Shown in pieces: positions 15,776 through 23,778 of a stretch of DNA of 64,000 nt. The stretch comes from Pseudomonadota bacterium (lineage in GTDB: Bacteria; Desulfobacterota; Desulfovibrionia; Desulfovibrionales; Desulfomicrobiaceae). Under the pieces are notes generated by a model. That model saw nothing but the letters and a program-made list of their open reading frames with translations. It was not told the origin of the DNA and ran no database searches. Numbering within the stretch: position 1 is the first letter of the stretch; each line of letters starts with the position of its first letter. Made by a program: the position numbers and the translations under genes. The DNA lies in the NCBI GenBank assembly GCA_018902545.1, contig JAHIQM010000019.1:1-64000 (forward strand), read 5' to 3'.

Positions 15776-17017
15776 TCAGACAATGCTCTGTTCGCGATAC
15801 TCCTGTCCGATGATCGAAGGGTCGAAGAGGGAAGGAAAGAGGAAGGGTAGAGCGCTGATCGGCATTCCCATGGAGAGGGGTTTTTTCGGCGACTCCGATT
15901 TCAGAAGATCAAGTCTTTCCAATGGTACCGTCACCTTCCGCCTGGCGGTGCGTTCCGGCATGCCCACAATTTCATGAACCCGCCCCCGAGGCACCAGGCC
16001 TTCCCTGAAAACCGCGCGAAGAAGCCTTTCCGCTTCCGGAGCCAGGTCACTTTGACCTGTCCTGATCAGGGTCTGCACCAGCCACTCAATGCGTCGGTCG
16101 ATCTCTTCCAGACGAAGAAGGTTTTTCATGAAGCTGATCTGGTCCAGACAGATTTCGAAGAAGAAGCGGCAGAAGTCCGCCGTAAGTTCCTCATCGAAAA
16201 ACATCCCGCCATTTGTGCGATCCGGACTGTCTGTTGCCCGGAGGTTGAGCATGTAGCCGCTCTTGTTGCGTGAGAATCCGCGTGACAGTGACCACAGGTT
16301 GGATCGGTTCACATTGATCCGCGCCAGGTAGAGGCCGGAATGAAGGCGTGAAATGCGGCCATTGCCGTCGCGAAAAGGATGCAGCCAGGTCAGGCGATGG
16401 TGGCTGATCGCTGCTGCGATGAGCTTCTCGTCACCGTGGAAAGCATCGGGTGCGAAAGTATCATGGAAGATGGTCATGAGTCCGGGCAGATCCAGGGCGC
16501 TGGGGCCATGCCTGGTTGCACCATCCACAGAGACTTCGCTGTCACGCAGTTGACCGGGCATGACGGGTATGCCGGTAAAACCGTCGGCGTGATGGGTGCT
16601 CAGATGCTCTTCGGGGAGATGGCTGTAAAAGTGTTCATGGAGTCGCCGGATAAATTCGATGGTGCAGACATCTGTCGCGGGATGGTTGCCCAGATCTTCC
16701 ATGAATTGGCGTTCGGTGAGCACATGGGCGGCACAAAGTTCCTGGGCGTAGCGGCGATCCGGCTTTTCGACGAATTTTCTGGACAGAGCCGCTTCGATCT
16801 CGGGGATGGTGGTCTTGTGCCCTTCGATCAGGTTGGAATAATAGCTGTTGACCAGTCTCAGACGCTCACCCAGGGTGCGGGCCGTCTCAAGGGCAATGCT
16901 CCGTTCAAGTCCGGCAGACGTTGTGGCGACCTCGGTAGCCATATCCTTGAGCGGACCGATCAGCTTTCGGCCCGGAAGAATTGGCGTCAATGGAGGGCGG
17001 CTCCAATCGTATCCCAT
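15776..17017 (-). CDS. Fic-domain AMP transferase (class II, self-inhibited)
   Basis: This is a 413-residue Fic protein. The catalytic motif HPFRDGNGR (residues 213-221) is canonical, with His213 as the base. The N-terminal inhibitory helix carries SNLIEG (residues 61-66), which is the (S/T)xxxE(G/N) motif. This makes it a class II Fic protein whose Glu65 blocks ATP until released. The C-terminal part (about residues 340-400) contains RGRVHEIVGMPERTARRKV, a winged-helix domain. Fic enzymes of this class usually AMPylate cytoplasmic proteins or themselves. GGAG precedes the ATG at 17017. Several TTGGCCG sites lie directly upstream and could be bound by the winged-helix domain. Confidence 0.92.
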   Translation of the reverse strand: MGYDWSRPPLTPILPGRKLIGPLKDMATEVATTSAGLERSIALETARTLGERLRLVNSYYSNLIEGHKTTIPEIEAALSRKFVEKPDRRYAQELCAAHVLTERQFMEDLGNHPATDVCTIEFIRRLHEHFYSHLPEEHLSTHHADGFTGIPVMPGQLRDSEVSVDGATRHGPSALDLPGLMTIFHDTFAPDAFHGDEKLIAAAISHHRLTWLHPFRDGNGRISRLHSGLYLARINVNRSNLWSLSRGFSRNKSGYMLNLRATDSPDRTNGGMFFDEELTADFCRFFFEICLDQISFMKNLLRLEEIDRRIEWLVQTLIRTGQSDLAPEAERLLRAVFREGLVPRGRVHEIVGMPERTARRKVTVPLERLDLLKSESPKKPLSMGMPISALPFLFPSLFDPSIIGQEYREQSIV

Positions 17018-17336
17018 TATGGCTCCACTTGGCCGATCTTTTGGCCGGTTTATTCGCTAGTATAACATTCTATCAAGAAAAGATAAACTTATTTTTGACG
17101 ACGATTAAATCCTAAATTTTGGCCGATTATTTCTTTGCCAAATTGGCCGATCTTTTAGCCTAAATTAAATACGTTATATTTCTGAATTTAATGATAAAAA
17201 TGCTCAGGATAATATTTTGAAGGCAAAAATTGGCCGATTTCCTGGGCTCGCCCTCCGGTGCTCGGTGCCCAAGATGGATAGGATATTTTGGTTAAGACAG
17301 AAAATTTTCGGAGAATTTTTGGCCGGACCGGTGCGT
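17018..17336 (-). promoter_or_regulatory. Upstream region of fic with TTGGCCG(A/G) iterons
   Basis: Six copies of TTGGCCG(A/G) on the plus strand start at 17029, 17041, 17119, 17143, 17230 and 17319. Two of them belong to a longer repeat (TTGGCCGATCTTTTGGCC at 17029 and TTGGCCGATCTTTTAGCC at 17143). The nearest pair ends only 12-20 bp from the fic start and would overlap its ribosome site and promoter. The region is otherwise AT-rich and contains no gene. Confidence 0.6.
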
Positions 17337-18599
17337 CTAGAACGTTGCCATGAAAAAGGTCACCAGCGCTCCGGCCGGGATGAGCATCAGGCCGGGGACG
17401 AGGATGCGTGGCAGGAGCCTCGCCGGGTCCTGGTGGAAGTATTTGCAGGTCATCAGGTAGCAGATGTGCATGGGCGAGGCCATGATGCCCGCCAGGCCTG
17501 AATAGAAGCCAAGGCTCAGAATAGCCGGGATGAGGTGCGCCTGTCCGGTGGACTGCGCCAGGCCAAACAGCAGGGGGAAGGTCGCGCCGACAAAGGCGAT
17601 GGTGATGCCGGACACAAATCCCACCAGGAAGGGCAGAGTCGCGGCCATGATGAACACGGCGCTTCCGCCGCCCAGGGTCTGGGCCAGGGCATCGACGACA
17701 TGTCCCTGATGCAGGATCTCCTTGAAGACGAAGATGGCCCCGATGACGGCCAAGAGAGACAGGGTGTTGTCCTTGCGCGCTTCGCGGAGCACCTCCGTCC
17801 ACCTGGCCCGGGCCATGACCAGGCTCACCCCGGAGGCCAGGATCAGGGCCGCCACCACTCCGTATTCCATGGGCCGGTCGGGCCAGAGGGTGGCGCAGAG
17901 CCACTCGCCGCCGATGGACCCGGCAATCGCTGCGAGCAGGGGAATTCCGCCGAGCCAGTCGCTGCCGTTGCGGGACTCCGGTGCGACCAGGGGCAGGCGC
18001 GGGGCGTTTTTCAGGGCCGGGCGCAGGATGAAGAGCCAGCCGATGGCGAAGCAGACCAGCGGGCCGGGCCACATGAAGCTGATCAGTCCGGTCACCGGGA
18101 TGGCCGCCAGGGAGGATGCCAGGATCAGGCCGGGGTAGAGCGGCCAGGCCAGTTCCCAGATGTGCCGGAACCAGTAGTTGATGAGGGTCTGGTCCCTGGG
18201 CTCGATGGACAGCTCCGAGGCCGCCTTCTCGACCATGGGTGCGGAAAAGATTGCACCTCCGGGCATGGGCAGAAGGCCGATCAGCGCAGGAAAGAAGACC
18301 AGCAGCAGGGAGCGCGAGCGGACCTGGCCGCGGATGGCCTGCATGAACCTGCGCGACTGTCCGGAAGCCGAATACACCGCGCTGAAGGCCAGGATGACGG
18401 TGACGATGGCGCAGAGCACAAAGGCTTCCTCGGTCAGCAGCGCGGCCGGTATGGCGTAGATCCAGGCCAGTGGGGAGAGACCGAAAAGGAGCGCGAGCAA
18501 AAGGCTGCCCGCCAGGATGGACAGGCCCAGCCCCAGCTTGAGCCGGATTCCCGCCAGCATGACGGCGAAAACGAGGATGATGGAGAGGATTGCGCTCAT
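17337..18599 (-). CDS. DUF401-family inner-membrane permease
   Basis: This is a 420-residue polytopic membrane protein with about ten to twelve segments. The family-defining loop LPMPGGAIFSAPMVEKA is near residue 110, and the second half has the related VGATFPLLFGLA. DUF401 proteins resemble ion/solute transporters of the IT superfamily, but their substrate is unknown. The gene begins seven bases after the YchJ-like stop codon, so it probably belongs to one transcript with the YchJ and NifX-like genes. The ATG at 18599 lacks a strong Shine-Dalgarno and may rely on coupling. Confidence 0.85.
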   Translation of the reverse strand: MSAILSIILVFAVMLAGIRLKLGLGLSILAGSLLLALLFGLSPLAWIYAIPAALLTEEAFVLCAIVTVILAFSAVYSASGQSRRFMQAIRGQVRSRSLLLVFFPALIGLLPMPGGAIFSAPMVEKAASELSIEPRDQTLINYWFRHIWELAWPLYPGLILASSLAAIPVTGLISFMWPGPLVCFAIGWLFILRPALKNAPRLPLVAPESRNGSDWLGGIPLLAAIAGSIGGEWLCATLWPDRPMEYGVVAALILASGVSLVMARARWTEVLREARKDNTLSLLAVIGAIFVFKEILHQGHVVDALAQTLGGGSAVFIMAATLPFLVGFVSGITIAFVGATFPLLFGLAQSTGQAHLIPAILSLGFYSGLAGIMASPMHICYLMTCKYFHQDPARLLPRILVPGLMLIPAGALVTFFMATF

Positions 18600-18605
18600 C
18601 GGCGG

Positions 18606-19076
18606 TTAGCCGCAGCACTTCTTGAATTTCTTGCCGCTCCCGCACGGGCAGGGGTCGTTGCGTCCGATCTTGGGCCCCTCGTTGCGGACCGTCTCGGTTT
18701 CGTGCTCCCCGTCCAGGTAGAACCAGCGTCCGTCACGGCGTAAAAAACGGCTGTTCTCGGTCAGGGTCTGCGTGCCGCCTTTGTGCCGGAAGCTGGCGCG
18801 AAACCGCACCGTGCCGGAGTCCCCGTCCGCGGATGTTTCAAGGATTTCAAGGTTCTGCCAGGTGATATCCCTGTTCCAGCGGCGCACATCCGGAACGTTG
18901 AATTCCGGACGGTGCTCCTCGACCATGGTGCCTTGCAGATAGTCCATCTCGTCGCGGCAAAAGGCCGTGTAGCGTGAGCGCATCAGGGCTTCGGGATCGG
19001 GTGCGATGATTTCTCCGGCGATGATGGGGCCGCAGCAAGCCTCAAACTCCCGTCCGGAACGGCAGGGGCATTCCAT
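18606..19076 (-). CDS. ychJ: YchJ-family SEC-C zinc protein (UPF0225)
   Basis: This is a 156-residue protein with SEC-C motifs at both ends: [14 protein letters not shown] near the N-terminus and [16 protein letters not shown] at the C-terminus. Each holds a CxC...CC zinc site. The middle has a nuclear-transport-factor-2-like fold. The biological role of YchJ is unknown. Two ATGs lie near the start; the one at 19076 has GGAG at a seven-base distance, while the upstream one at 19082 directly abuts it, so I chose 19076. It lies nine bases after the NifX-like gene. Confidence 0.88.
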   Translation of the reverse strand: MECPCRSGREFEACCGPIIAGEIIAPDPEALMRSRYTAFCRDEMDYLQGTMVEEHRPEFNVPDVRRWNRDITWQNLEILETSADGDSGTVRFRASFRHKGGTQTLTENSRFLRRDGRWFYLDGEHETETVRNEGPKIGRNDPCPCGSGKKFKKCCG

Positions 19077-19085
19077 GGTCATCTC

Positions 19086-19439
19086 CTAATGGTTGCAGCC
19101 TTCGTGGTTGCAGAGGATGTTCTGGTCCTTGATTTCACCGCTTACCCAGCGTTCGAGCACGTCCTTGATTTCTCCCTCGCAGCCCCGGACCACCTTGATG
19201 CCGTGCTCGGCCATCTTGTTTATGGCACCCTGGCCGATGTTGCCGACAAGCAGGGTGGACACGCCCTTGGCCTGCATGGTCACGCCAACGGTGGACTGGC
19301 AGCCACAGCCCGAGGGCGGGAAAAAGGTTTCCTCCTCGATGACTTCATTCACGTCGTTCAAAGTGAAAATTGTGAAGGTCCGGGCGTGGCCGAAATGTTC
19401 GTCGACGCGGGTTTTGACAGTGGGAATGGCGACTTTCAT
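19086..19439 (-). CDS. NifX/NifB-type FeMo-cofactor-binding family protein
   Basis: This is a 117-residue dinitrogenase iron-molybdenum cofactor family protein with the standard start KVAIPTVKTRVDEHFGHA and the GNIGQGAINKMAEHGIKVVRG core. It has extra cysteines in PPSGCGCQ and a metal-binding tail CNHEGCNH. Outside nitrogen fixation such small proteins bind metal clusters and are common in sulfate reducers. No nif genes are in the window, so a general Fe-S or Mo cluster carrier is more likely. AAGGAG lies eight bases before the ATG. It is the first gene of a run with ychJ and the DUF401 permease. Confidence 0.9.
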   Translation of the reverse strand: MKVAIPTVKTRVDEHFGHARTFTIFTLNDVNEVIEEETFFPPSGCGCQSTVGVTMQAKGVSTLLVGNIGQGAINKMAEHGIKVVRGCEGEIKDVLERWVSGEIKDQNILCNHEGCNH

Positions 19440-19537
19440 GGGAAAACTCCTTGTTTTTCGAGTCCACCTGCCCCTATGATCGAATCAGGGCCGCGTCAAC
19501 ACGGGATCCGGCCCATTCCCATCCAAGGAGGAGAACC

Positions 19538-19849
19538 ATGAGTACGGGCAAACCCAAACACTATCAGAAATTGCAGGACATGTATCCGGATCTCATTGCG
19601 GCGGCCGAGGCCCTGGGCAAGAAGGCGCAGGAGGCCGGTCCTTTGAGCCAAAAGGAGATGCACCTTGTGCAGCTCGGCGCTTCCGCGGCCCTGCGCTCCG
19701 AAGGCGCGGTGCGCAGCCACGCTCGGCGGGCGCTGGAGGCCGGAGCTACGGCAGAGGAAATTCGGCACGCCGTCATTCTCTTGACCAGCACCATCGGATT
19801 TCCTACGGTCGCGGCTGCCTTGGACTGGCTGGAAAAGGTCCTGGATTGA
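19538..19849 (+). CDS. Carboxymuconolactone decarboxylase-like small protein
   Basis: This is a 103-residue AhpD/CMD-fold protein (HLVQLGASAALRSEGAVRSHARRALEAGAT, read in two parts). The position that holds CxxC in AhpD-type disulfide reductases reads EGAVRSHA here, so both redox cysteines are absent while the His remains. It is therefore unlikely to be a thiol peroxidase partner; it may act like the decarboxylase or have a binding role. AAGGAGGA stands before the ATG at 19538. It is divergent from the NifX-like gene. Confidence 0.85.
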   Translation: MSTGKPKHYQKLQDMYPDLIAAAEALGKKAQEAGPLSQKEMHLVQLGASAALRSEGAVRSHARRALEAGATAEEIRHAVILLTSTIGFPTVAAALDWLEKVLD

Positions 19850-19880
19850 AACGGTTTGACTACAATGCGGTTTGACGGAG

Positions 19881-19900
19881 CGGCCCGCGAGGGCCGTTCT
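19881..19900 (+). terminator. Short terminator before ridA
   Basis: CGGCCC-GCGA-GGGCCG (19881-19896) is followed by TTCTTTT, 30 bp after the CMD-like gene. The stem is only six base pairs long. Confidence 0.5.
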
Positions 19901-19914
19901 TTTATGGAGGATGT

Positions 19915-20304
19915 ATGCAGGAACTGGAATTTATCGCCACGGACAAGGCCCCGGCCGCCGTGGGTCCCTATTCCCAGGCCGTGCGTGCCGGAGGCTTTTT
20001 GTACGTCAGCGGCCAGCTCGGGCTCGTTCCCGCCACCGGCCAGCTCGCGGGCGAGGAGTTCGAGGCCCAGGCCCGGCAGGTCCTGGCCAATCTGGGAGCC
20101 ATCCTGGCCGAGGCCGAATGCGCGATCACGGACATCGTCAGCGTAGACGTGTTTATGACCGATCTGGCCAATTTCAAACTCTTTAACGCCATTTACGACG
20201 ATTTCATGGCCGGACACCGGCCCGCCCGCGCCGCTGTGCAAGTCTCGGCCCTGCCCCTTGGCGGGGTGGTGGAAATCAAATGCGTGGCCCTGGCACGCTC
20301 ATAA
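19915..20304 (+). CDS. ridA: RidA family enamine/imine deaminase
   Basis: This is a 129-residue RidA/YjgF protein. It starts with ATDKAPAAVGPYSQAV and ends with the active-site region HRPARAAVQVSALPLGG, followed by the conserved Glu in VVEIKCVALA. The Arg of RPARA binds the carboxylate of 2-aminoacrylate-type intermediates, which the enzyme hydrolyses to protect PLP enzymes. The length and all key residues are normal. GGAGG precedes the ATG. The LOG-family gene follows after nine bases, so they are likely co-transcribed. Confidence 0.95.
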   Translation: MQELEFIATDKAPAAVGPYSQAVRAGGFLYVSGQLGLVPATGQLAGEEFEAQARQVLANLGAILAEAECAITDIVSVDVFMTDLANFKLFNAIYDDFMAGHRPARAAVQVSALPLGGVVEIKCVALARS

Positions 20305-20313
20305 GGAATACCG

Positions 20314-21213
20314 ATGACCAACAGACGTACCCGCCGTTTCGGCGTTTTTCCCACGGCCAACGAAGATGCCCAGGCCGCCAAGCGCCATGTGGACACCCCT
20401 CAGTGTCAGTCCGAATCCTACCGCCTGGCTTTTCAGGATCAGAATTTTCTGCTGCGCGAGGAGCTGCGGCCCGTGCGCCTGCAGCTGGAACTTTTGAAGC
20501 CTGAACTGGCCTTGCAGGAGCAGCAGATCGAATCGACCATAGTCATCTATGGCAGCGCCCGGATCGTGGACCCCGAGACGGCCGCCACGCGGCTGGAGAA
20601 GGTGCTTGAAGGGCTCAAGAAAAATCCCGATGACTATCTGCTCAACCAGGAACTGAGCAAGGCCCGGGCCGCCGTGGCCAGCAGCCGCTATTATGAGGAA
20701 GCTCGCAAGCTCGGGCGGATCATCTCCGAGAATGTGGAGAAGTACAAGCACGTGGTCATCACCGGCGGCGGCTTCGGCATCATGGGCGCGGCCAACCAGG
20801 GAGCGCACGACGTGGGGGCCAAGAGCATCGGCATGAACATCGTGCTGCCCTTCGAGCAGGAGCCCAACCCTTACATCACCCCGGAACTGAGCTTCCAGTT
20901 CCACTATTTCGCCATCCGCAAGATGCATCTTTTGATGCGCGCCAAGGCCCTGGTGGCCTTTCCCGGCGGCTTTGGGACCATGGACGAGCTCTTCGAGGCC
21001 TTGACCCTGATCCAGACATGCAAGGTCAAACCCATCCCGGTCCTGCTCTTCGGCCGCAGGTTCTGGCGCAAGGTCGTCAACTTCGAGGCCCTGGTCGAGG
21101 AAGGCACGATCAGTCCCGAAGATCTGAACATTTTCCAGTATGTCAGCACGGCGGAAGAGGCCTGGGAGGTCATCGCCTCATTTAATGGGTTGACCACGGC
21201 GGGGAAGCCTTGA
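20314..21213 (+). CDS. LOG-family phosphoribohydrolase-like protein
   Basis: This is a 299-residue Rossmann protein of the LOG/TIGR00730 family. The key motif PGGFGTMDELFEAL (about residue 212) and the upstream Arg of RKMHLLMRAKAL form the nucleotide site; VITGGGFGIMGAANQGA is the phosphate loop. LOG proteins split nucleoside 5'-monophosphates, such as AMP or cytokinin nucleotides, into base and ribose phosphate. The first 80 residues are an extra helical, Gln/Glu-rich extension not present in short LOG proteins, as in the larger bacterial subgroup. The start ATG at 20314 has a modest AAGGAA. Confidence 0.88.
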   Translation: MTNRRTRRFGVFPTANEDAQAAKRHVDTPQCQSESYRLAFQDQNFLLREELRPVRLQLELLKPELALQEQQIESTIVIYGSARIVDPETAATRLEKVLEGLKKNPDDYLLNQELSKARAAVASSRYYEEARKLGRIISENVEKYKHVVITGGGFGIMGAANQGAHDVGAKSIGMNIVLPFEQEPNPYITPELSFQFHYFAIRKMHLLMRAKALVAFPGGFGTMDELFEALTLIQTCKVKPIPVLLFGRRFWRKVVNFEALVEEGTISPEDLNIFQYVSTAEEAWEVIASFNGLTTAGKP

Positions 21214-21214
21214 G

Positions 21215-21346
21215 GCGTTAAGCGTTAAGCGTGATGCGTGATGCGTGATGCGTTGGCGATGCGCTTGGTTTTAAGTTTTAGGGTTTTAGGGTTAAGCGTG
21301 ATGCGTGATGCGTGATGCGTAAACCGTAATTTGTAATGCGTGATGG
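21215..21346. repeat. GATGCGTG short tandem repeats in two blocks
   Basis: The 8-mer GCGTGATG occurs in short arrays at 21230-21254 and 21297-21320, with decayed copies to 21346 (GTAATGCGTGATG). The stretch between is AT-rich with GGGTTTTAGGGTT. It fills the gap between the convergent LOG and lipoprotein genes, so it may have grown by slippage in non-coding DNA. Confidence 0.75.
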
Positions 21347-21370
21347 CTTTTTGATTTTGGTTTTTATGAT

Positions 21371-22000
21371 TCAGGGTGCGGATTTCGCGATGCTTTCGTG
21401 TATGTCGGCGATGATTCTCCCTGACAGCCTCTGCATGGCCCGGCTCATGGCTTCGACCACTGAGCCGGGATTTTTTTTGGCGGCGGGCTCGGACTCGCGG
21501 TAGGTGCGCTGGAAGATGACCTGGTCGGGAAGGTCGCGGGCGCGCAGGTCGAGTAGGGTGATGGTCAGCCCGGCCGTGGCCAGCCAGCGGTCCTCCTCGT
21601 CCACTTCCATCCATTCCTCGATCATGCCTTCAAGCTGGTGCGTGGCGGCCAGGCTCGATCCGGACCTGTTTACGGCCAGGAAGAGGCCACTTTGCTGCAG
21701 GTCGCGGCGCAGATAGTCGGGCACGAGGGCCTGCGGCGTGGAGCGCCATTGATGGTAGGCGTATTCCTGGCGGCCAAAAGACAGATCCCGGTAGACGATC
21801 TTGGCGGTGTTGAACTCCGGGGCCACCCCGAAGCGGCTGAGCGCGATGACGGCCTGGCTCGGTTGACCGGTAACGACCGGGCTTTCGTACTCCAGGGTGT
21901 AGTAGCGCACGTCCGGGGCCTTGGCGCGGGGCGTGGCGCAGCCGGTCAGCGTCAGGAGCAGTGCTCCCAGTAATAACAAAAAAAGAGAACGGATGGGCAT
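21371..22000 (-). CDS. ABC-transport auxiliary lipoprotein (MlaC/PqiC-like role)
   Basis: This is a 209-residue lipoprotein with a signal ending in the lipobox LTGC (Cys at residue 20). It belongs to the ABC_trans_aux (PqiC/DUF330) family: the opening VRYYTLEYESP and the SRFGVAPEFNTAKIVYRD segment are characteristic. It would sit on the outer-membrane side of the periplasm and link the MCE protein to the envelope. It is the last gene of the four-gene transport operon, three bases after the MCE gene. Confidence 0.88.
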   Translation of the reverse strand: MPIRSLFLLLLGALLLTLTGCATPRAKAPDVRYYTLEYESPVVTGQPSQAVIALSRFGVAPEFNTAKIVYRDLSFGRQEYAYHQWRSTPQALVPDYLRRDLQQSGLFLAVNRSGSSLAATHQLEGMIEEWMEVDEEDRWLATAGLTITLLDLRARDLPDQVIFQRTYRESEPAAKKNPGSVVEAMSRAMQRLSGRIIADIHESIAKSAP

Positions 22001-22003
22001 TGC

Positions 22004-23017
22004 CTACTCCTCCACCTTGCGGGGGGCCTTGGGTTGTCCGAAAATGAGCTGGGCTGGCTGGTCTTTGACGTTGCCGATCAAGGCGTTCAGGTTATTTGAG
22101 GTCTGCTCAAGGTTCTCGGCGGTGGCGGCCATACGCGCCTCCAGATCCTTGATGACGGCTTGCATCTGAAACACCGTGGCATGACTCTGGGTCATGACCG
22201 CCTCGGCTTTGAGGGCCGTCGACGCCATGGCACCCATGGTCGTGTCCACATGCGGCCGGTTGGTTTCGACCATGGCCTGAACCTGCATCAGAATGTCATC
22301 AAGCCGGACCAATTCCTCGGCGGCCTTGTCCATCAGTTTGCGCGAAGCGATGACCGTCTGCTCCATGTTTTTGGCCATGGACTCCAGCCGCTGCGGGTTG
22401 GCCGCCGCGTTGATGCTGGCCAGCAGGGTGCGGATGTCGGCGGAGATGGCCCCGAACTGCGCCTCGGTCATGACCGTGTTGATTGTGGCGAAGGCCATTA
22501 TGGCTTGGTCCGAGATGCCCTTGAAGTCGATGGATTGGATCTTCATGGCGATCTGGTCGATTTCGCGGAACAGCTTTTTGATGTCCGAGGGCCTGGAGGC
22601 GATGACCGGATATTCCGGTGTGAAGTTGAGCCTGGGGGAAAAATCGTGCGCTTCGGGTCCTCGCTTGTCTATTTCCACGAACATGGCCCCGGTGATCCCG
22701 ACGTTGGAGATGGCCGCCACGCTGTCCACGAAACGGTTTTCGTCATCTGCGTGCTCGTCATCGATGAGGATGACAACCTCGATGAGGTGATAATCCGGGG
22801 CGATGCGGATGGCCTGGACCCGCCCCACGGGCACGCCCCGGTACTTGACCGGAGAGTCTATCCCAAGGCCCTGCACGGACTCGTCGAAATAGGTCACAAA
22901 GACCTCTCCCTTGCGCAGAAAGGAGGTCATGCCCAGCCAGATGACCGCCAGGGTGGCCAGGGCCAGGCCTGCGGTCATGAACAGTCCCACGGAAAAATTG
23001 ACGCGAGCGGAAGCCAT
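22004..23017 (-). CDS. mlaD: MlaD-like MCE-domain substrate-binding protein
   Basis: This is a 337-residue protein with a single N-terminal membrane helix (residues 9-31) and an MCE domain (about residues 38-115) marked by YFDESVQGLGIDSPVKYRGV and GRVQAIRI. A long helical periplasmic part follows. MCE rings carry phospholipid across the periplasm in Mla systems. The start overlaps the ATPase stop by one base (TAATG), so it is coupled. Longer than Escherichia coli MlaD, it resembles the YrbD/Ttg2C variants with an extended coiled tail. Confidence 0.93.
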   Translation of the reverse strand: MASARVNFSVGLFMTAGLALATLAVIWLGMTSFLRKGEVFVTYFDESVQGLGIDSPVKYRGVPVGRVQAIRIAPDYHLIEVVILIDDEHADDENRFVDSVAAISNVGITGAMFVEIDKRGPEAHDFSPRLNFTPEYPVIASRPSDIKKLFREIDQIAMKIQSIDFKGISDQAIMAFATINTVMTEAQFGAISADIRTLLASINAAANPQRLESMAKNMEQTVIASRKLMDKAAEELVRLDDILMQVQAMVETNRPHVDTTMGAMASTALKAEAVMTQSHATVFQMQAVIKDLEARMAATAENLEQTSNNLNALIGNVKDQPAQLIFGQPKAPRKVEE

Positions 23018-23778
23018 TATCTCTCCATTTCCGGCTGTCTGTTGAAGAATTGGCGCACGTAGGGGTGATCGCTTGCATTTTTCAGTTCGTGCGGATCGCC
23101 GTCGGCGATGATGGATTTGGTCTCCTTGTCGAGCATGATGACCCTTTCCGCAATGGTGAAGATGGATGAAAGTTCATGGGTCACGACGACAAAGGTCGTG
23201 CCGAGGGTGCGGTTGAGGCGCAGGATGAGGGTGTCGAGTTCGGCCGAGCTGATGGGGTCCAGGCCTGCCGAAGGTTCGTCCAGAAAAAGAATCTCCGGAT
23301 TCAGCGCCAGGGCCCGGGCGATGGCCGCCCGTTTTTTCATGCCTCCGGACAGCTCCTCCGGCAGATGGTGCTCGAAGCCTTCGAGGCCGACCTGCCGCAG
23401 CTTGAGGCTGACGAGTTCCTCCACGGCTGCTCCCTTGAGATTTGAATATTCCGTGATGGGCAGAGCCACGTTTTCGCCCAGTGTCATGGAAGAGAAGAGC
23501 GCGCCGCCCTGGTACATGACCCCGATGCGGCTCAGGATCCGCTTGAAGCTGTCATCGTTGTCGGGATCAAGGACCATCCCGGCGATGGTGATTTTTCCGG
23601 CCATGGGCTTGTAGAGGCCGACCAGATGCTTGAGCAGGGTGGACTTGCCGCATCCGCTCCCGCCCAGAATGACAAAAATTTCACCGGAGTGGATGTCGAA
23701 GTTTAGGCTCTCCATGAGGATCAGGTCCCCGAAGCCCATGGTCAGGCCGCGTGCGGAAATGACTGCTTCCTGGCTCAT
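23017..23778 (-). CDS. mlaF: MlaF-like ABC transporter ATPase
   Basis: This is a 253-residue ABC ATPase with Walker [10 protein letters not shown] (about residues 37-45), signature LSGGMKKR, Walker [15 protein letters not shown] and switch His in VTHEL. The MKKR signature and the length match MlaF. It energises phospholipid movement between the outer and inner membranes. It overlaps the permease gene by four bases (ATGA) and the MCE gene by one, giving a tightly coupled operon. Confidence 0.95.
   Translation of the reverse strand: MSQEAVISARGLTMGFGDLILMESLNFDIHSGEIFVILGGSGCGKSTLLKHLVGLYKPMAGKITIAGMVLDPDNDDSFKRILSRIGVMYQGGALFSSMTLGENVALPITEYSNLKGAAVEELVSLKLRQVGLEGFEHHLPEELSGGMKKRAAIARALALNPEILFLDEPSAGLDPISSAELDTLILRLNRTLGTTFVVVTHELSSIFTIAERVIMLDKETKSIIADGDPHELKNASDHPYVRQFFNRQPEMER

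Noticed and set aside
19086-19439. Nitrogen fixation cluster
   Set aside because: Only the small NifX-like protein is present; no nifHDK, nifB or nifEN genes are near.
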